A stretch of DNA of 64,000 nt from an uncultured Alphaproteobacteria bacterium (GTDB lineage Bacteria > Pseudomonadota > Alphaproteobacteria > Methylaequorales > Methylaequoraceae): the NCBI GenBank assembly GCA_902536655.1, contig CACAYF010000003.1, positions 62,001 to 126,000 on the forward strand. Reading direction: 5' to 3'. Below are positions 38,375-48,649 of this stretch, in pieces; within the stretch, counting starts at the first letter, position 1; each line of letters opens with the position of its first letter. Position numbers and translations under genes: made by a program. Under the pieces are notes generated by a model. That model was not told the origin of the DNA, searched no databases, and saw only the letters and a list, made by a program, of their open reading frames with translations.

Positions 38375-39122
38375 TTTTAATAACTTTCTTAAATTCATTT
38401 TCCGATAAAACTCCTAATCTGTATGCGACTTCTTTATATGCCTTCCCAACCTCACCTAAATCTTGCCTAAATCTATCCTTGTCCAGTTTTTTGTTAGTTT
38501 TTACATCCCATAATCTACAGTTATCTGGACTTATTTCATCAGCAACTATAATTGAAGCTTCCTCGTTATCCCAATATCGCCCAAATTCAAGTTTAAAGTC
38601 TACAAGCCTGATATTTAGAGAAAAGAAGTAACCTGTTAAAAAATCGTTAATTCGTGAACTTAAAGAAATAATTTCCTCAAGTTCATTTGGTGTAGCCCAT
38701 TCAAAAACTATTATGTGTTCTTCATTTATAATCGGATCATTTAATTTATCATTTTTTAAGTAAAACTCAATTATAGGTCTATTTAATACTTTTCCCTCTT
38801 TTATACCCAATCTTTGAACTAATGATCCTGTTGCAATGTTTCTCACAACTACCTCAATTGGTATTATATCTAATTTCTTGATAAGTTGTTCTCTCATATT
38901 CATTCTTTTTATTAAGTGATTTGAAATGTTAACGTCTTTTAATCTTGTCATTATCAACTCCGAAATGAAGTTATTTAATACACCTTTCCCTGGAATCTGA
39001 TCTTTCTTTTTGTTATTGAATGCAGTTGCATCATCTTTGAAATATTGAATCAATGTATTTGGTTCTGGACCTTGATAAAGTATTTTAGCTTTTCCTTCGT
39101 ATATTTTTTTTCTATTTTTCAT
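38364..39122 (-). CDS. purC: Phosphoribosylaminoimidazolesuccinocarboxamide synthase
   Basis: 252 aa; YEGKAKILY...[23 protein letters not shown]. Confidence 0.97.
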   Translation of the reverse strand: MKNRKKIYEGKAKILYQGPEPNTLIQYFKDDATAFNNKKKDQIPGKGVLNNFISELIMTRLKDVNISNHLIKRMNMREQLIKKLDIIPIEVVVRNIATGSLVQRLGIKEGKVLNRPIIEFYLKNDKLNDPIINEEHIIVFEWATPNELEEIISLSSRINDFLTGYFFSLNIRLVDFKLEFGRYWDNEEASIIVADEISPDNCRLWDVKTNKKLDKDRFRQDLGEVGKAYKEVAYRLGVLSENEFKKVIKNDL

Positions 39123-40411
39123 CCAAGAACTTTTTTGTAAATAGCATTAATATTTTTTAAAAAATATTTCAAATCAAACAATTCATTAATCTCTCTAACA
39201 TTCAATAAAGATTTAACTTCATTATTTTTTTCTAATAATTTTTTAAAACTTTTATTTTCTTTCCATGCTTTTAAAGCTATCTTCTGAACAATTTTATAAG
39301 CTGATTCTCTTGAAATATTTTTTTCAATTAGCTTCAGCATTACTCTTTGTGAGTTAAAAAGTCCATTAGTTTTTTCAAGGTTGTAGATCATCATTTTTTT
39401 ATCAACTACTAAATTTTCTAAAATATTATTCATTCTACTTAGTGCAAAATCACATAATATGATTGTATCAGGTCCGAGTGTTCTCTCCACTGACGAGTGA
39501 GAGATATCTCTTTCATGCCAGAGTGAAATGTTCTCCATGAAAGGAATACAACTTGCCCTAATGACTCTTGCAATTCCAGTAAGGTTTTCACTTAAAACTG
39601 GATTTTTTTTGTGGGGCATCGCAGAAGATCCCTTTTGATCTTTAGAAAAAAATTCCTCAACTTCCCTTACCTCACTCCTGTGAAGATGTCTAAATTCAAT
39701 TGCTAAATTTTCAATTGAAGAAGCAATCATTGCCAAAGCTGTGAAAAAGAATGCATGTCTATCTCTAGGAATAATCTGTGTAGAAACATCCTCAGTCTTA
39801 AGTCTAAGTTTTTTTGCTACAAAACTTTCAATAGAGGGATCAATATTAGCATAAGTTCCAACTGCTCCTGAAATACTGCAAATGGAAATTTGTTTTTCAG
39901 CATCACAAAGTCTTTTATAATGTCTTTCAAATTCACAATATTTACCTAACATTTTTAATCCAAAAGTTGTTGGTTCTGCAAAAATGCCGTGACTTCTTCC
40001 TATGCAAGCTGTATTTTTAAAATTTAGAGATTTTTCTTTGAGATTGTTTAATAACCTTTTTAACTCTCTTTTCAAAATTGAGCATGACTGCTTCAATTGA
40101 ATTGAAAAAGCAGTATCTATAATATCTGAAGATGTTACGCCCATGTGAACAAACCTAGAGTCGTGTCCAATATTTTCTCCAATGTTTGTTAAAAAAGCTA
40201 TTACGTCGTGTTTTACATCTTTTTCTATAACATCAATTCTATCAATATCAAAACGTGCATTCTTTTTTATAGTTTTGAAAGAATTTTTAGGAATATCACC
40301 TCTATTGGAAAGTGCTTCACAGATTAGCAATTCAATTTTTAGCCAAATATTAAATTTATTTTCTGGCTCCCAAATTTTTGAGATTTCTTTTCTTTTATAT
40401 CTTGGAATCAT
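39119..40411 (-). CDS. purB: Adenylosuccinate lyase
   Basis: [27 protein letters not shown]...[19 protein letters not shown]; start trimmed from the ORF-track start. Confidence 0.96.
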   Translation of the reverse strand: MIPRYKRKEISKIWEPENKFNIWLKIELLICEALSNRGDIPKNSFKTIKKNARFDIDRIDVIEKDVKHDVIAFLTNIGENIGHDSRFVHMGVTSSDIIDTAFSIQLKQSCSILKRELKRLLNNLKEKSLNFKNTACIGRSHGIFAEPTTFGLKMLGKYCEFERHYKRLCDAEKQISICSISGAVGTYANIDPSIESFVAKKLRLKTEDVSTQIIPRDRHAFFFTALAMIASSIENLAIEFRHLHRSEVREVEEFFSKDQKGSSAMPHKKNPVLSENLTGIARVIRASCIPFMENISLWHERDISHSSVERTLGPDTIILCDFALSRMNNILENLVVDKKMMIYNLEKTNGLFNSQRVMLKLIEKNISRESAYKIVQKIALKAWKENKSFKKLLEKNNEVKSLLNVREINELFDLKYFLKNINAIYKKVLG

Positions 40412-41198
40412 TTTTTGTATATGGAGGAAATTTAAAGTTTCTCTTTGAAAGAGTAAATATTTCATATCCTGTTTTTGTTACTCCTACTGTATGCTCGAAT
40501 TGTGCAGATAATGATTTATCAGATGTAACTGCAGTCCAACCATCTGAAAGAACTTTTACTTTATAATCTCCAATATTAATCATTGGCTCTACAGTAAAAA
40601 ACATTCCTTCTTGCAACAATTCTCCTTCTCCGGGTTTTCCAAAATGAAGAACACTGGGGTGATCATGAAAAACTTTACCTAAACCATGACCACAGAAATC
40701 TCTAACTATTGAATAGTTTTTTTTTTCAGCATATACCTGAATTGCATTTCCAATATCTCCAAATGTGTTTCCAGGTTTAATTTTTTCAATACCTTTCATC
40801 ATTGCTTCATAAGTAGTTTCAACAAGTTTAATGGCTTTCAGTTTAACTTTACCTACATAAAACATTCTACTTGTATCTCCATGCCACCCATTCAAAACTG
40901 GTGTGACATCAATATTTATAATATCACCATCTTGCAAAACTTTATCTCCTGGTATTCCGTGACATACTACGTGATTAACAGACGTACAAACAGACTTAGG
41001 AAATCCTTTATAATTCAATGGAGCAGGCCTTGCCCCTCTACTCACTTGATACTCGTGACAAATATCGTTAAGTTTAGAAGTAGAAATACCAGGTTCAATG
41101 AAATCAGTAATGTAGTCAAGGCATTCAGCCGCAAGTTGTCCAGCTTTTCGCATAAACTCGAATTCATCTTTGGTATGTAATTTAATATTGTTATTCAT
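40395..41198 (-). CDS. map: Type I methionyl aminopeptidase
   Basis: 267 aa; MRKAGQLAAECLDYI...HDHPSVLHFG...GMFFTVEPMINIG. Confidence 0.96.
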   Translation of the reverse strand: MNNNIKLHTKDEFEFMRKAGQLAAECLDYITDFIEPGISTSKLNDICHEYQVSRGARPAPLNYKGFPKSVCTSVNHVVCHGIPGDKVLQDGDIINIDVTPVLNGWHGDTSRMFYVGKVKLKAIKLVETTYEAMMKGIEKIKPGNTFGDIGNAIQVYAEKKNYSIVRDFCGHGLGKVFHDHPSVLHFGKPGEGELLQEGMFFTVEPMINIGDYKVKVLSDGWTAVTSDKSLSAQFEHTVGVTKTGYEIFTLSKRNFKFPPYTKNDSKI

Positions 41199-41246
41199 TA
41201 AAAGATCAATTTATAATAAAAATTTAAAAACTTACAGAAATATTTT

Positions 41247-41993
41247 ATGAAAAAAAAAAGAAAAACTTCAGGTATAATAATAATTGGCAATGAGATTTTA
41301 TCTGGTAAAACTCTCGAAAAAAATTCAAATTTTATGTGTAAAGAATTATTTCGTATCGGGGTATCGTGTGAGGAAATAGTGATTATAAAAGATGATAAAT
41401 CAAGAATAATAGAAAAATTAAATAATTTTAGAAAAAAGTATAGTTTTGTGTTCACCTCAGGTGGAATTGGTCCAACACATGATGATATTACTTCAGACTC
41501 TGTGGCTTGTGCTCTTGGAAAAAAATTGATTTTAAATACTGAAGCTAAAAGGCGTCTTGAAAAACATTATGCCGATGATATATTAACAAAGGCACGATTA
41601 AAAATGGCTTATATGCCAGAAAATTCAACTTTAATAGATAATCCGGTTAGTGTTGCTCCAGGATTTTCGATACAAAATATTTTTGTATTTCCAGGAGTGC
41701 CAAAAATTATGCAAGTAATGTTTAAAGAAAAAGTTAAATCATTTGACGAGGGGCTGAGGTATTATAAAAAAACAATCTCAACAACTCTATCAGAGGGGAT
41801 TATTGGCGAATATATTGAAAAAATACAAAACAAATTTAATACATTAGAAATTGGAAGTTACCCCTATTTTAAAAAAAATTCATTTGGCGTTTCTCTTGTT
41901 ATCAAAGGAGAGAAAGATTTAGAAGTATCAAAAGCTAGCGATGAAATTTACAATTATATAGAATCTATAAATGGTAATCCCGAGATTTTTTAG
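41247..41993 (+). CDS. Molybdopterin-binding / CinA-like domain protein
   Basis: 248 aa; IIIGNEILSGKTLEKNSNFMCKEL...FTSGGIGPTHDDITSDSVA. Confidence 0.88.
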   Translation: MKKKRKTSGIIIIGNEILSGKTLEKNSNFMCKELFRIGVSCEEIVIIKDDKSRIIEKLNNFRKKYSFVFTSGGIGPTHDDITSDSVACALGKKLILNTEAKRRLEKHYADDILTKARLKMAYMPENSTLIDNPVSVAPGFSIQNIFVFPGVPKIMQVMFKEKVKSFDEGLRYYKKTISTTLSEGIIGEYIEKIQNKFNTLEIGSYPYFKKNSFGVSLVIKGEKDLEVSKASDEIYNYIESINGNPEIF

Positions 41994-42412
41994 TTTTGTC
42001 TATTTTTGATGTAATTTGAAATTTCTAGTTCAATTAATTTATTCAAATTTCGCTTTAACCAAGAATCTAAGAGTAAACGAAATTCAACTTCTATCGATTC
42101 CTTGTTGAGGTCAGAAAAATTATTTGAAAAACTTTTCAAATTAGATTTTTTAATTGTTTTTTTAAAATTAATGTTTTGCCAGCTATGAAAACTTTTTAAT
42201 TGCTTTTCTTCGGATAAATTAATTTGTAACTGAGAATTAGTATTTGAATTTTTATCTACTTTTATAGTATCTTTTGTTTGAATTTTTTCTATTTCTGGAT
42301 AGATGTTTTTTGGTAAATCTTTGTTTATAACAAATTCATATTCATTTTTTGCTTCATTAATTAAACTGACTATCGAGCTAAGCAGCTCATTTATAGATTT
42401 ATTTTTACTCAT
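41990..42412 (-). CDS. PopZ/DUF2497-like protein
   Basis: 140 aa; N-term INELLSSIVSLINE and C-term VEFRLLLDSWLKRNLNKLIELEISNYIK match the PopZ plan by eye. Confidence 0.6.
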   Translation of the reverse strand: MSKNKSINELLSSIVSLINEAKNEYEFVINKDLPKNIYPEIEKIQTKDTIKVDKNSNTNSQLQINLSEEKQLKSFHSWQNINFKKTIKKSNLKSFSNNFSDLNKESIEVEFRLLLDSWLKRNLNKLIELEISNYIKNRQN

Positions 42413-42531
42413 ATCATCTAACCTTATACTCTAGAATGTTAAAATTTTAAGTCAAAAAATAAAAACATTTGATAAGTAAAAAAAAAGGGTAACTGTTATA
42501 TTTAACAAATATATTGATATACTGAAAGTAA

Positions 42532-42981
42532 ATGTCTGTTATACCAAATGAAATAATACCATACGCCTTTGTCTTTATTATATTGATATTTCTTTTAGCA
42601 TTAAAGAAGACAAAAACCTCTGCTAAATTATTTGATGCTGAAAAAAAATTAGAAGTATTTGATGACGATAAGAAAATAATGCTTGAAGCAGCTGAGCAAA
42701 AACTTTTAGCACTGAAAGATTTATACCTTCAGGAATTAATAGATGTTAAAGTCTACGTAAAAAAAACAGAATTGGTAGCTTCAAATTTAAGCAATGAAAT
42801 GGGTGAAAATATGATGGAAATACATGAACTTCAAAAAAAAATCGTATACAATGATTTAAAAAAAGAAATAAAAAAGAAAATTGATTTTCAAAATACTACT
42901 GAATCAAAAACTAATATTGATAAATTAATATTAGCAGTAGATAAAAAAATTAAAACTGGAGAAATGCATGAGGAAAAGTAA
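42532..42981 (+). CDS. Hypothetical membrane-anchored coiled-coil protein
   Basis: 149 aa; N-terminal TM then charged helices. Confidence 0.55.
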   Translation: MSVIPNEIIPYAFVFIILIFLLALKKTKTSAKLFDAEKKLEVFDDDKKIMLEAAEQKLLALKDLYLQELIDVKVYVKKTELVASNLSNEMGENMMEIHELQKKIVYNDLKKEIKKKIDFQNTTESKTNIDKLILAVDKKIKTGEMHEEK

Positions 42982-43168
42982 CTCTGAAATTTTAAATAAA
43001 GTCAAGAACGTTGTTAATGAAAAAAAAAAACCAAATCCTTCTAATAATAATTTATCAAATAATAAAACAAACGAAACAAGTAAGTTTTTAGCGCGATGGA
43101 TCGAGGTTAATGCGGAAAAAATAACAAGAGAAATAATAAAAGAAGAAGTAAAAAAAATTTTTAAGTGA
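42968..43168 (+). CDS. Small PopZ C-terminus-like protein (66 aa)
   Basis: C-term KFLARWIEVNAEKITREIIKEEVKKIFK. Confidence 0.5.
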   Translation: MRKSNSEILNKVKNVVNEKKKPNPSNNNLSNNKTNETSKFLARWIEVNAEKITREIIKEEVKKIFK

Positions 43169-43267
43169 TTTTTTAAAATATAAAAAATCTTATTTTATTA
43201 AACTTTTTTTTCAGAAATTAATTTGTTTTTAAGAAATTAGAAAAATAATATCTATTTTATTTATTAT

Positions 43268-43390
43268 TTGCTAAGGAATGGGCGAACAAAATCCAGCGTT
43301 TATTATCACATAGTCAATCGTTTTTATGTATTCAATTGAATCGAAAGAAAATCCATTTTTTCAATTATAAAATCCTAAATCACAAATATT
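43268..43390 (-). pseudogene. Possible decayed gene fragment
   Basis: Minus-strand frame CDLGFYN*KNGFSFDSIEYIKTIDYVIINAGFCSPIP* with an in-frame stop, in a ~400-bp gap. Confidence 0.3.
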
Positions 43391-43653
43391 ATCTTTTTAC
43401 TCATAGAATACAGAAATATTTGAGCAGCTTCATGCAATGATAAAATCACGATATATTAAAGTATTTTGAATAGTCATTTATTGCAAAATGAAACTGTATA
43501 TGTTTCTTGTTTAATTCAAAATTCATTATGATATAAAGTATTAAATATTAATATAATGACTAGGGATAAAGAGTAAAATGAGCCTTGTTAACATACCTAT
43601 AGAAATTTGTATAAAGTTAAATTTTATTTTTTATAACTTTTTTTTTGACACTT

Positions 43654-43742
43654 GCGAGCGTGCTGAAATTGGTAAACAGACAGGACTTAAAATCCTGCGG
43701 GTGGTAACACCCTTGTGGGTTCAAGTCCCACCGCTCGCACCA
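43654..43742 (+). tRNA. tRNA-Leu (UAA)
   Basis: GCGAGCG...CAGGACTTAAAATCCTG...GTGGGTTCAAGTCCCACCGCTCGCACCA, long variable arm, encoded CCA. Confidence 0.97.
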
Positions 43743-43750
43743 ATAAAAAG

Positions 43751-44461
43751 ATGCAATTACATAACTACACACTTATAGCGTTTTCCTTTTCAATTTTATT
43801 GAGCGGTTTAAACGTAAGGGGAGATGATTTAGAAGGAAAAATTAAGGATTTTATTTTGAAAAATCCAGAAGTAATAATCGAATCTCTTCAAAAGTTTGAA
43901 GTAAAAAAAGAAAATGAAAAAAAACTAGAGAATAAAAATAAGATTAATACATTGAGTAAGCGAATTTACAACTCTGAAAGTCTTTTTGAAGGAAATAAAC
44001 TGGCTAATAAGATTATTGTAGAGTTTTTTGACTATAATTGCTCATATTGTAGAAGAGCTCACCAAGACTTAAAAAAAATAATTAGCGAAGATAAAAATAT
44101 AAAAGTTATTTACAAAAATTATCCCATACTTTCAGAAAATTCTATTAAGCTAGCCAAGTATGCATTAATAATTTCAGAAATTGATAAAAAAAAATTTGTA
44201 AAATTTCACAATTTGGTTTTGACAAATAAAGGCAAGATTAATGATAATATTTTGATTTCAATATTAAAGGAATTAAATATTGATAAAAATTACTTAGAAA
44301 ACAAGATTAATGACGAGGAAATTAATCAAAAGCTTAAAAATGATATTGATTTAGCAAGAAATCTTGGCTTAAGAGGAACACCTGCATTCATAATTTCAGA
44401 TGAGATCTTTTTTGGATACATAGATAAAGATGATATGGTTTCAATACTAAATCAGCAATAA
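43751..44461 (+). CDS. DsbA-family thioredoxin-fold protein
   Basis: MQLHNYTLIAFSFSILLSGL signal; VEFFDYNCSYCRRAHQDLKKI; LGLRGTPAFII. The ORF-track start at 43715 lies inside the tRNA, so it was trimmed. Confidence 0.88.
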   Translation: MQLHNYTLIAFSFSILLSGLNVRGDDLEGKIKDFILKNPEVIIESLQKFEVKKENEKKLENKNKINTLSKRIYNSESLFEGNKLANKIIVEFFDYNCSYCRRAHQDLKKIISEDKNIKVIYKNYPILSENSIKLAKYALIISEIDKKKFVKFHNLVLTNKGKINDNILISILKELNIDKNYLENKINDEEINQKLKNDIDLARNLGLRGTPAFIISDEIFFGYIDKDDMVSILNQQ

Positions 44462-44898
44462 AGATTCTGTTTAGCTTCACTTTTAAATTTCGCCGCGAAT
44501 CCATTACTGTAAAGAATTTTTTTACCAAACTGACTTAAAAAAACGTTATGGTTAACCAGCGCATCCATCTCTCTCAAATGTTTTTTTGTTCTGTCTTCAT
44601 AATTTACAAATATTTCTTGATCTTCTTGTAATATGTGAATCAGCTCGTGAAGTAAAATTCCTCTGTGACAAATATCATCCATTGGGGAAAGTGTATCAGC
44701 TAAAAAAATTGTATATTTAGGATTATCAGGTGTTAATGCTAATATTTCACATTCTCTCCCACACGCCATTTCTGCTAATGCTTTTTGTTCAATAAATTGA
44801 ATTTTTGGGAATATTTTTGGTTCTTTGTAATCAGTATGGGTTGTGATCCATAAAAGTAATGCTAGTATTAGCTCATTAAATGTTTCAAATTTTTCCAT
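44452..44898 (-). CDS. DUF6647-like protein with HExxH motif
   Basis: 148 aa; GILLHELIHILQEDQ (HELIH). Confidence 0.6.
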   Translation of the reverse strand: MEKFETFNELILALLLWITTHTDYKEPKIFPKIQFIEQKALAEMACGRECEILALTPDNPKYTIFLADTLSPMDDICHRGILLHELIHILQEDQEIFVNYEDRTKKHLREMDALVNHNVFLSQFGKKILYSNGFAAKFKSEAKQNLYC

Positions 44899-44910
44899 TA
44901 TATTATATTA

Positions 44911-45852
44911 ATGATTAAAAAATTATTTATTCATCGTTCTCTTCCTGAAATGTATAACATAGATGTTGGAGATAACAATAAAATTTATACTGAAGCCAGT
45001 GGAAAAAAAGATGGTATTCCAGTTATTTTTGTGCATGGTGGACCCGGGGGACAATGTCGTAGTGAACATCACTCACTTTTTAATCCTCAGATATTTCGAT
45101 CAATTATTTTTGACCAAAGAGGATGCGGTAAGAGCATTCCTTACAGATCTTTAGAAGGAAATAATACTGAAAATTTAGTTGAAGATATTGAAAAAATAAG
45201 AGATTTTTTCAAAATAAAAAAATTTCTAATTGTTGGTGGGTCATGGGGTGCAACATTAGCAATAAAATATGCCCTAAAGTTTCCCAAAAATTTAATTGGT
45301 GTTCTTTTAAGGTCAGTTTTTCTTGGAACAATTAATGAAATAAATTGGGCATTCATTGATGGTCCTAAAAATTTTGCTCCAAACTTGTATAAAACATTTG
45401 AAAGGTATTCGAACGGTAAAGAAATAATTGACTCATATTACAAAAAAATTTTAAAAGAAAATTCTAAGGTCCATTCATGGATTTGGCATGACTATGAAAG
45501 AATTTTATCTCAATTAAATCCTAAAAATTATTTTTTTGAATCTGAAGAAGAATTACTCAAGAGAGAGGGTCTTCCAAATTCGCCATTCATGGAATTACAT
45601 TACATAAAAAATAATTTTTTTATGGAAGATAATGAAATTGTTAAAAAAATTTCGAAAATAAAAAATTTACCTTCTTTTATCGTTCAAGGAAGGTATGATC
45701 TTATATGTCCGCCAGTAAATGCTTATAAACTTCATGAAAATTGGAAATCTTCTGAAATAAAGTTTGTAAATACAGCAGGACACTCTTCCTCGGATGAAGG
45801 CATAATTGATAATTTGTTAATAGGTTTAAAAAAATTAACTGAGCATCTTTAA
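44911..45852 (+). CDS. pip: Prolyl aminopeptidase (alpha/beta hydrolase)
   Basis: 313 aa; VFVHGGPGGQCRSEHHSLFNPQIFRSIIFDQRGCGKS; GGSWGATLA. Confidence 0.92.
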   Translation: MIKKLFIHRSLPEMYNIDVGDNNKIYTEASGKKDGIPVIFVHGGPGGQCRSEHHSLFNPQIFRSIIFDQRGCGKSIPYRSLEGNNTENLVEDIEKIRDFFKIKKFLIVGGSWGATLAIKYALKFPKNLIGVLLRSVFLGTINEINWAFIDGPKNFAPNLYKTFERYSNGKEIIDSYYKKILKENSKVHSWIWHDYERILSQLNPKNYFFESEEELLKREGLPNSPFMELHYIKNNFFMEDNEIVKKISKIKNLPSFIVQGRYDLICPPVNAYKLHENWKSSEIKFVNTAGHSSSDEGIIDNLLIGLKKLTEHL

Positions 45853-46941
45853 TTCGTATAGAACATAACTATTTTTTTCCTTTTTTATCAATTCACTTTT
45901 CAGTTTTTCTTTGCTTTTCTCTTCCATTAGCTGAAACAACGACCAAACACAAGCACCCCTTACCAAACTACTTTCATTATTAATATGATTGCGAATGTAT
46001 TTTATTAATTTTTTATTTTTGCTATTTCCAGAAGCTATAATTATGTTTCTTAGAAATCTGTTCCAACCTATTCTTTTTACAGAAGAATTATGAAAGTACG
46101 TTTTGAAGTGTTCTTCACTAAATTTTAAGAAAAATAATAAATCTTTTTTGTCATTCGATATAAGTTTTTTCTCATCTGTTTCAGTCGCAAACTTATTCCA
46201 AGGACAAATAGATAAACAATCGTCGCAACCATATATTTTGTTTCCAATCAACTTTCGTAAACTTATTGGAATTGGACCTTTATTTTCAATCGTTAAATAT
46301 GAAATGCATCTTTTAGAGTCAATTTTATAATTGCGTAAAATTGCGTTTGTAGGACATATTTCTAAACATTTCGAACATGATCCACATCCATTAATAGTAT
46401 TTTTAGTTTCATTAATTTTTATAGGGAGAAATATTTCTGCTAGAAATAACCAAGATCCAAAACTTTTTGAGACAATGTTAGTATGTTTACCCTGCCAACC
46501 TAAACCAGCCTTTTCAGCAAAATATTTTTCCATTATAGGTGAAGTGTCAACGAAGATTTTTGTTTCAAGGTTATATTTATCTTTAAACCAATATTGTAAA
46601 TTTTGTAATTTATTTTTAATTACGGAATGATAGTCTTCATCTTGAGCATAAATACTAATATTTCCATGATTGTTATCTTTGTTTAAAAGCAACGGATTCT
46701 CTTTAGGACCATAATTTTGTCCCAAAACAATAATAGTTTCTACTTTATCCCAAATTTTCTTTGGGTTTGTTTTTTTTTCAAAATGCCTTTCTAACCATTT
46801 CATATCTCCATGATAATTTTTATTTAGAAAATTTTTATATCTTTGCTTTGTCTTTTCATCAACATATGGTTCTGAATAACCAATGGAATCAAAACCCAGT
46901 TTAATAATTTCTTTTTTTATATTTTTTTTTAAATTCTTCAT
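45835..46941 (-). CDS. queG: Epoxyqueuosine reductase
   Basis: 368 aa; CGSCSKCLEICPTNAI, GCDDCLSICPWNKF, AEKAGLGWQGKHTNIVS. Confidence 0.95.
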   Translation of the reverse strand: MKNLKKNIKKEIIKLGFDSIGYSEPYVDEKTKQRYKNFLNKNYHGDMKWLERHFEKKTNPKKIWDKVETIIVLGQNYGPKENPLLLNKDNNHGNISIYAQDEDYHSVIKNKLQNLQYWFKDKYNLETKIFVDTSPIMEKYFAEKAGLGWQGKHTNIVSKSFGSWLFLAEIFLPIKINETKNTINGCGSCSKCLEICPTNAILRNYKIDSKRCISYLTIENKGPIPISLRKLIGNKIYGCDDCLSICPWNKFATETDEKKLISNDKKDLLFFLKFSEEHFKTYFHNSSVKRIGWNRFLRNIIIASGNSKNKKLIKYIRNHINNESSLVRGACVWSLFQLMEEKSKEKLKSELIKKEKNSYVLYELKMLS

Positions 46942-46973
46942 TTTTTTATTTTCTTAAATATTATAATTATCAA

Positions 46974-47654
46974 ATGTCTATAAAATCAAATAAAGCTTTA
47001 GTTCTTTTAAGTGGGGGCTTAGACTCCTCAGTTGTTTTATCAGTATGCCAAGAAAAAGGTTATGATATATATGCCATTTCCTTTGATTATGGTCAAAGAC
47101 ATAAAGTTGAATTAGATTATGCAAAATTTCAAGCAACATTTTTTAAATGTATATCTCACGAAGTCTTTAAGATGGAATTCTACGGAGGCTCAGCATTAAC
47201 AGATGACATTAAGGTTCCTAAAAACAGAGACTCTCATTCAATGTCCAAAGATATTCCTGTTACATACGTTCCTAGTAGAAATATTGTATTTCTTTCGTTT
47301 GCCTCAGGATATGCAGAATGTCATGATATTGATAATATCTTTATAGGAGTAAATGCAATAGACTACTCAGGTTATCCTGATTGCAGAAAGAATTTTATAG
47401 ATAATTTTGAAAAACTTATTAATAAATCTACCAAGAAGGGTTTAGAAGGGAATAAATTTAAGATAAATACTCCTTTAATAAACTTGTCCAAAAAAGACAT
47501 TATTAAACTGGGTCATAAAAATGGTGTTGATTTTTCCATGACTTCGAGTTGTTATAGTCCAAAATTAAAAAAAAACTGTGGAGTATGTGATTCATGCTTA
47601 TTAAGAAAACAAGGTTTTGAGGAAGCTGGTTTAAGAGATCCAGCCAGAATTTAG
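46974..47654 (+). CDS. queC: 7-cyano-7-deazaguanine synthase
   Basis: 226 aa; LLSGGLDSSVVLSV, YVPSRNIVFLSFA, CGVCDSCLLRKQGFEEAG. Confidence 0.96.
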   Translation: MSIKSNKALVLLSGGLDSSVVLSVCQEKGYDIYAISFDYGQRHKVELDYAKFQATFFKCISHEVFKMEFYGGSALTDDIKVPKNRDSHSMSKDIPVTYVPSRNIVFLSFASGYAECHDIDNIFIGVNAIDYSGYPDCRKNFIDNFEKLINKSTKKGLEGNKFKINTPLINLSKKDIIKLGHKNGVDFSMTSSCYSPKLKKNCGVCDSCLLRKQGFEEAGLRDPARI

Positions 47655-47657
47655 TTA

Positions 47658-48290
47658 ATGTATAAAGTAAAAGAAATTTTTAGATCAATTCAAGGAGAAG
47701 GTTTTAATACTGGAAAAGAAAGCGTATTTATAAGATTTTCTGGTTGTAATTTCTGGAATGGAAGGGTCGAAGACAGGTTGGAAGCAAAATGTAATTTTTG
47801 TGATACTGATTTTGTTGGTGTCAATGGTAAAAATGGAGGTAACTATAATCTAAAAGAGTTAATTGAAGTCGTAGAAAGAGTTTGGGATTTGTCTTTTTCA
47901 TTAAAAAAAAAAAACGTAATTCTAACTGGTGGGGAACCCCTATTACAAGTTGATAAAAAATTGTTAGATTTTTTGAAAAAAAATAATTTTACAGTTGCTC
48001 TAGAAACAAATGGATCAATTAAAACAGACCTTGACTTTGACTGGATTTGTGTCAGCCCGAAGGATCCAGACCACTGGAATCAAAAAAAAGGCGACGAATT
48101 AAAAATAATATATCCCCAAGATAAATTTAATCTAAAAGAAATAGTCAATTTAGATTTTAAATATTTTTTTTTACAACCAAAAGATGATAGCTTAATGAAA
48201 CTTAATCTTAATAAAACAATTGACTATTGCAATCTAAATAAGAAGTGGATACCTAGTTTTCAATTTCATAAAGCAATCGGAATTCAGTAA
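47658..48290 (+). CDS. queE: 7-carboxy-7-deazaguanine synthase
   Basis: 210 aa; IFRSIQGEGFNTGKESVFIRFSGCNFWN...CNFCDTDF, LTGGEPLLQ. Confidence 0.95.
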   Translation: MYKVKEIFRSIQGEGFNTGKESVFIRFSGCNFWNGRVEDRLEAKCNFCDTDFVGVNGKNGGNYNLKELIEVVERVWDLSFSLKKKNVILTGGEPLLQVDKKLLDFLKKNNFTVALETNGSIKTDLDFDWICVSPKDPDHWNQKKGDELKIIYPQDKFNLKEIVNLDFKYFFLQPKDDSLMKLNLNKTIDYCNLNKKWIPSFQFHKAIGIQ

Positions 48291-48291
48291 A

Positions 48292-48648
48292 ATGATAATC
48301 TTCAAAAAATATTATTTTGATGCAGCGCACTATATGCCTGAATTCAAGAAAAATCACAAATATAATAAAGTTCATGGGCATAGTTATGAAATTATTATAA
48401 AATTGCAAGGTGAATTAGATCCAAAAAATAATTGGGTCATGGATTTTGAAAAACTTGATTCTTATGTAAACCCTGAGTTATCAAAACTCGACCATTCAAT
48501 ATTAAATGAAGTTAAGGGTCTTGAAAAACCGACTAGTGAAAATATCGCAAAATGGCTTTGGAAAAAATTAAAAAAGAAAATTAACAATCTTGAAAGTATT
48601 GAAATTAATAGACCAAGAATTGGAGGATGTATCTTCACAGGTGATTGA
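48292..48648 (+). CDS. queD: 6-carboxytetrahydropterin synthase
   Basis: 118 aa; FDAAHYMP, VHGHSYEI, LDHSILN. Confidence 0.94.
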   Translation: MIIFKKYYFDAAHYMPEFKKNHKYNKVHGHSYEIIIKLQGELDPKNNWVMDFEKLDSYVNPELSKLDHSILNEVKGLEKPTSENIAKWLWKKLKKKINNLESIEINRPRIGGCIFTGD

Positions 48649-48649
48649 G

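Noticed and set aside
40412-40465. N-terminal extension of PurB in the ORF track
   Set aside because: Extension overlaps map; the conserved N-terminus starts at [11 protein letters not shown].
43645-43650. TTGACA immediately before tRNA-Leu as a promoter -35
   Set aside because: Only 3 nt from the tRNA 5' end, leaving no room for a -10 element driving the tRNA.
43715-43750. ORF-track start of the DsbA-like gene
   Set aside because: Begins inside tRNA-Leu; the signal peptide begins at ATG 43751.
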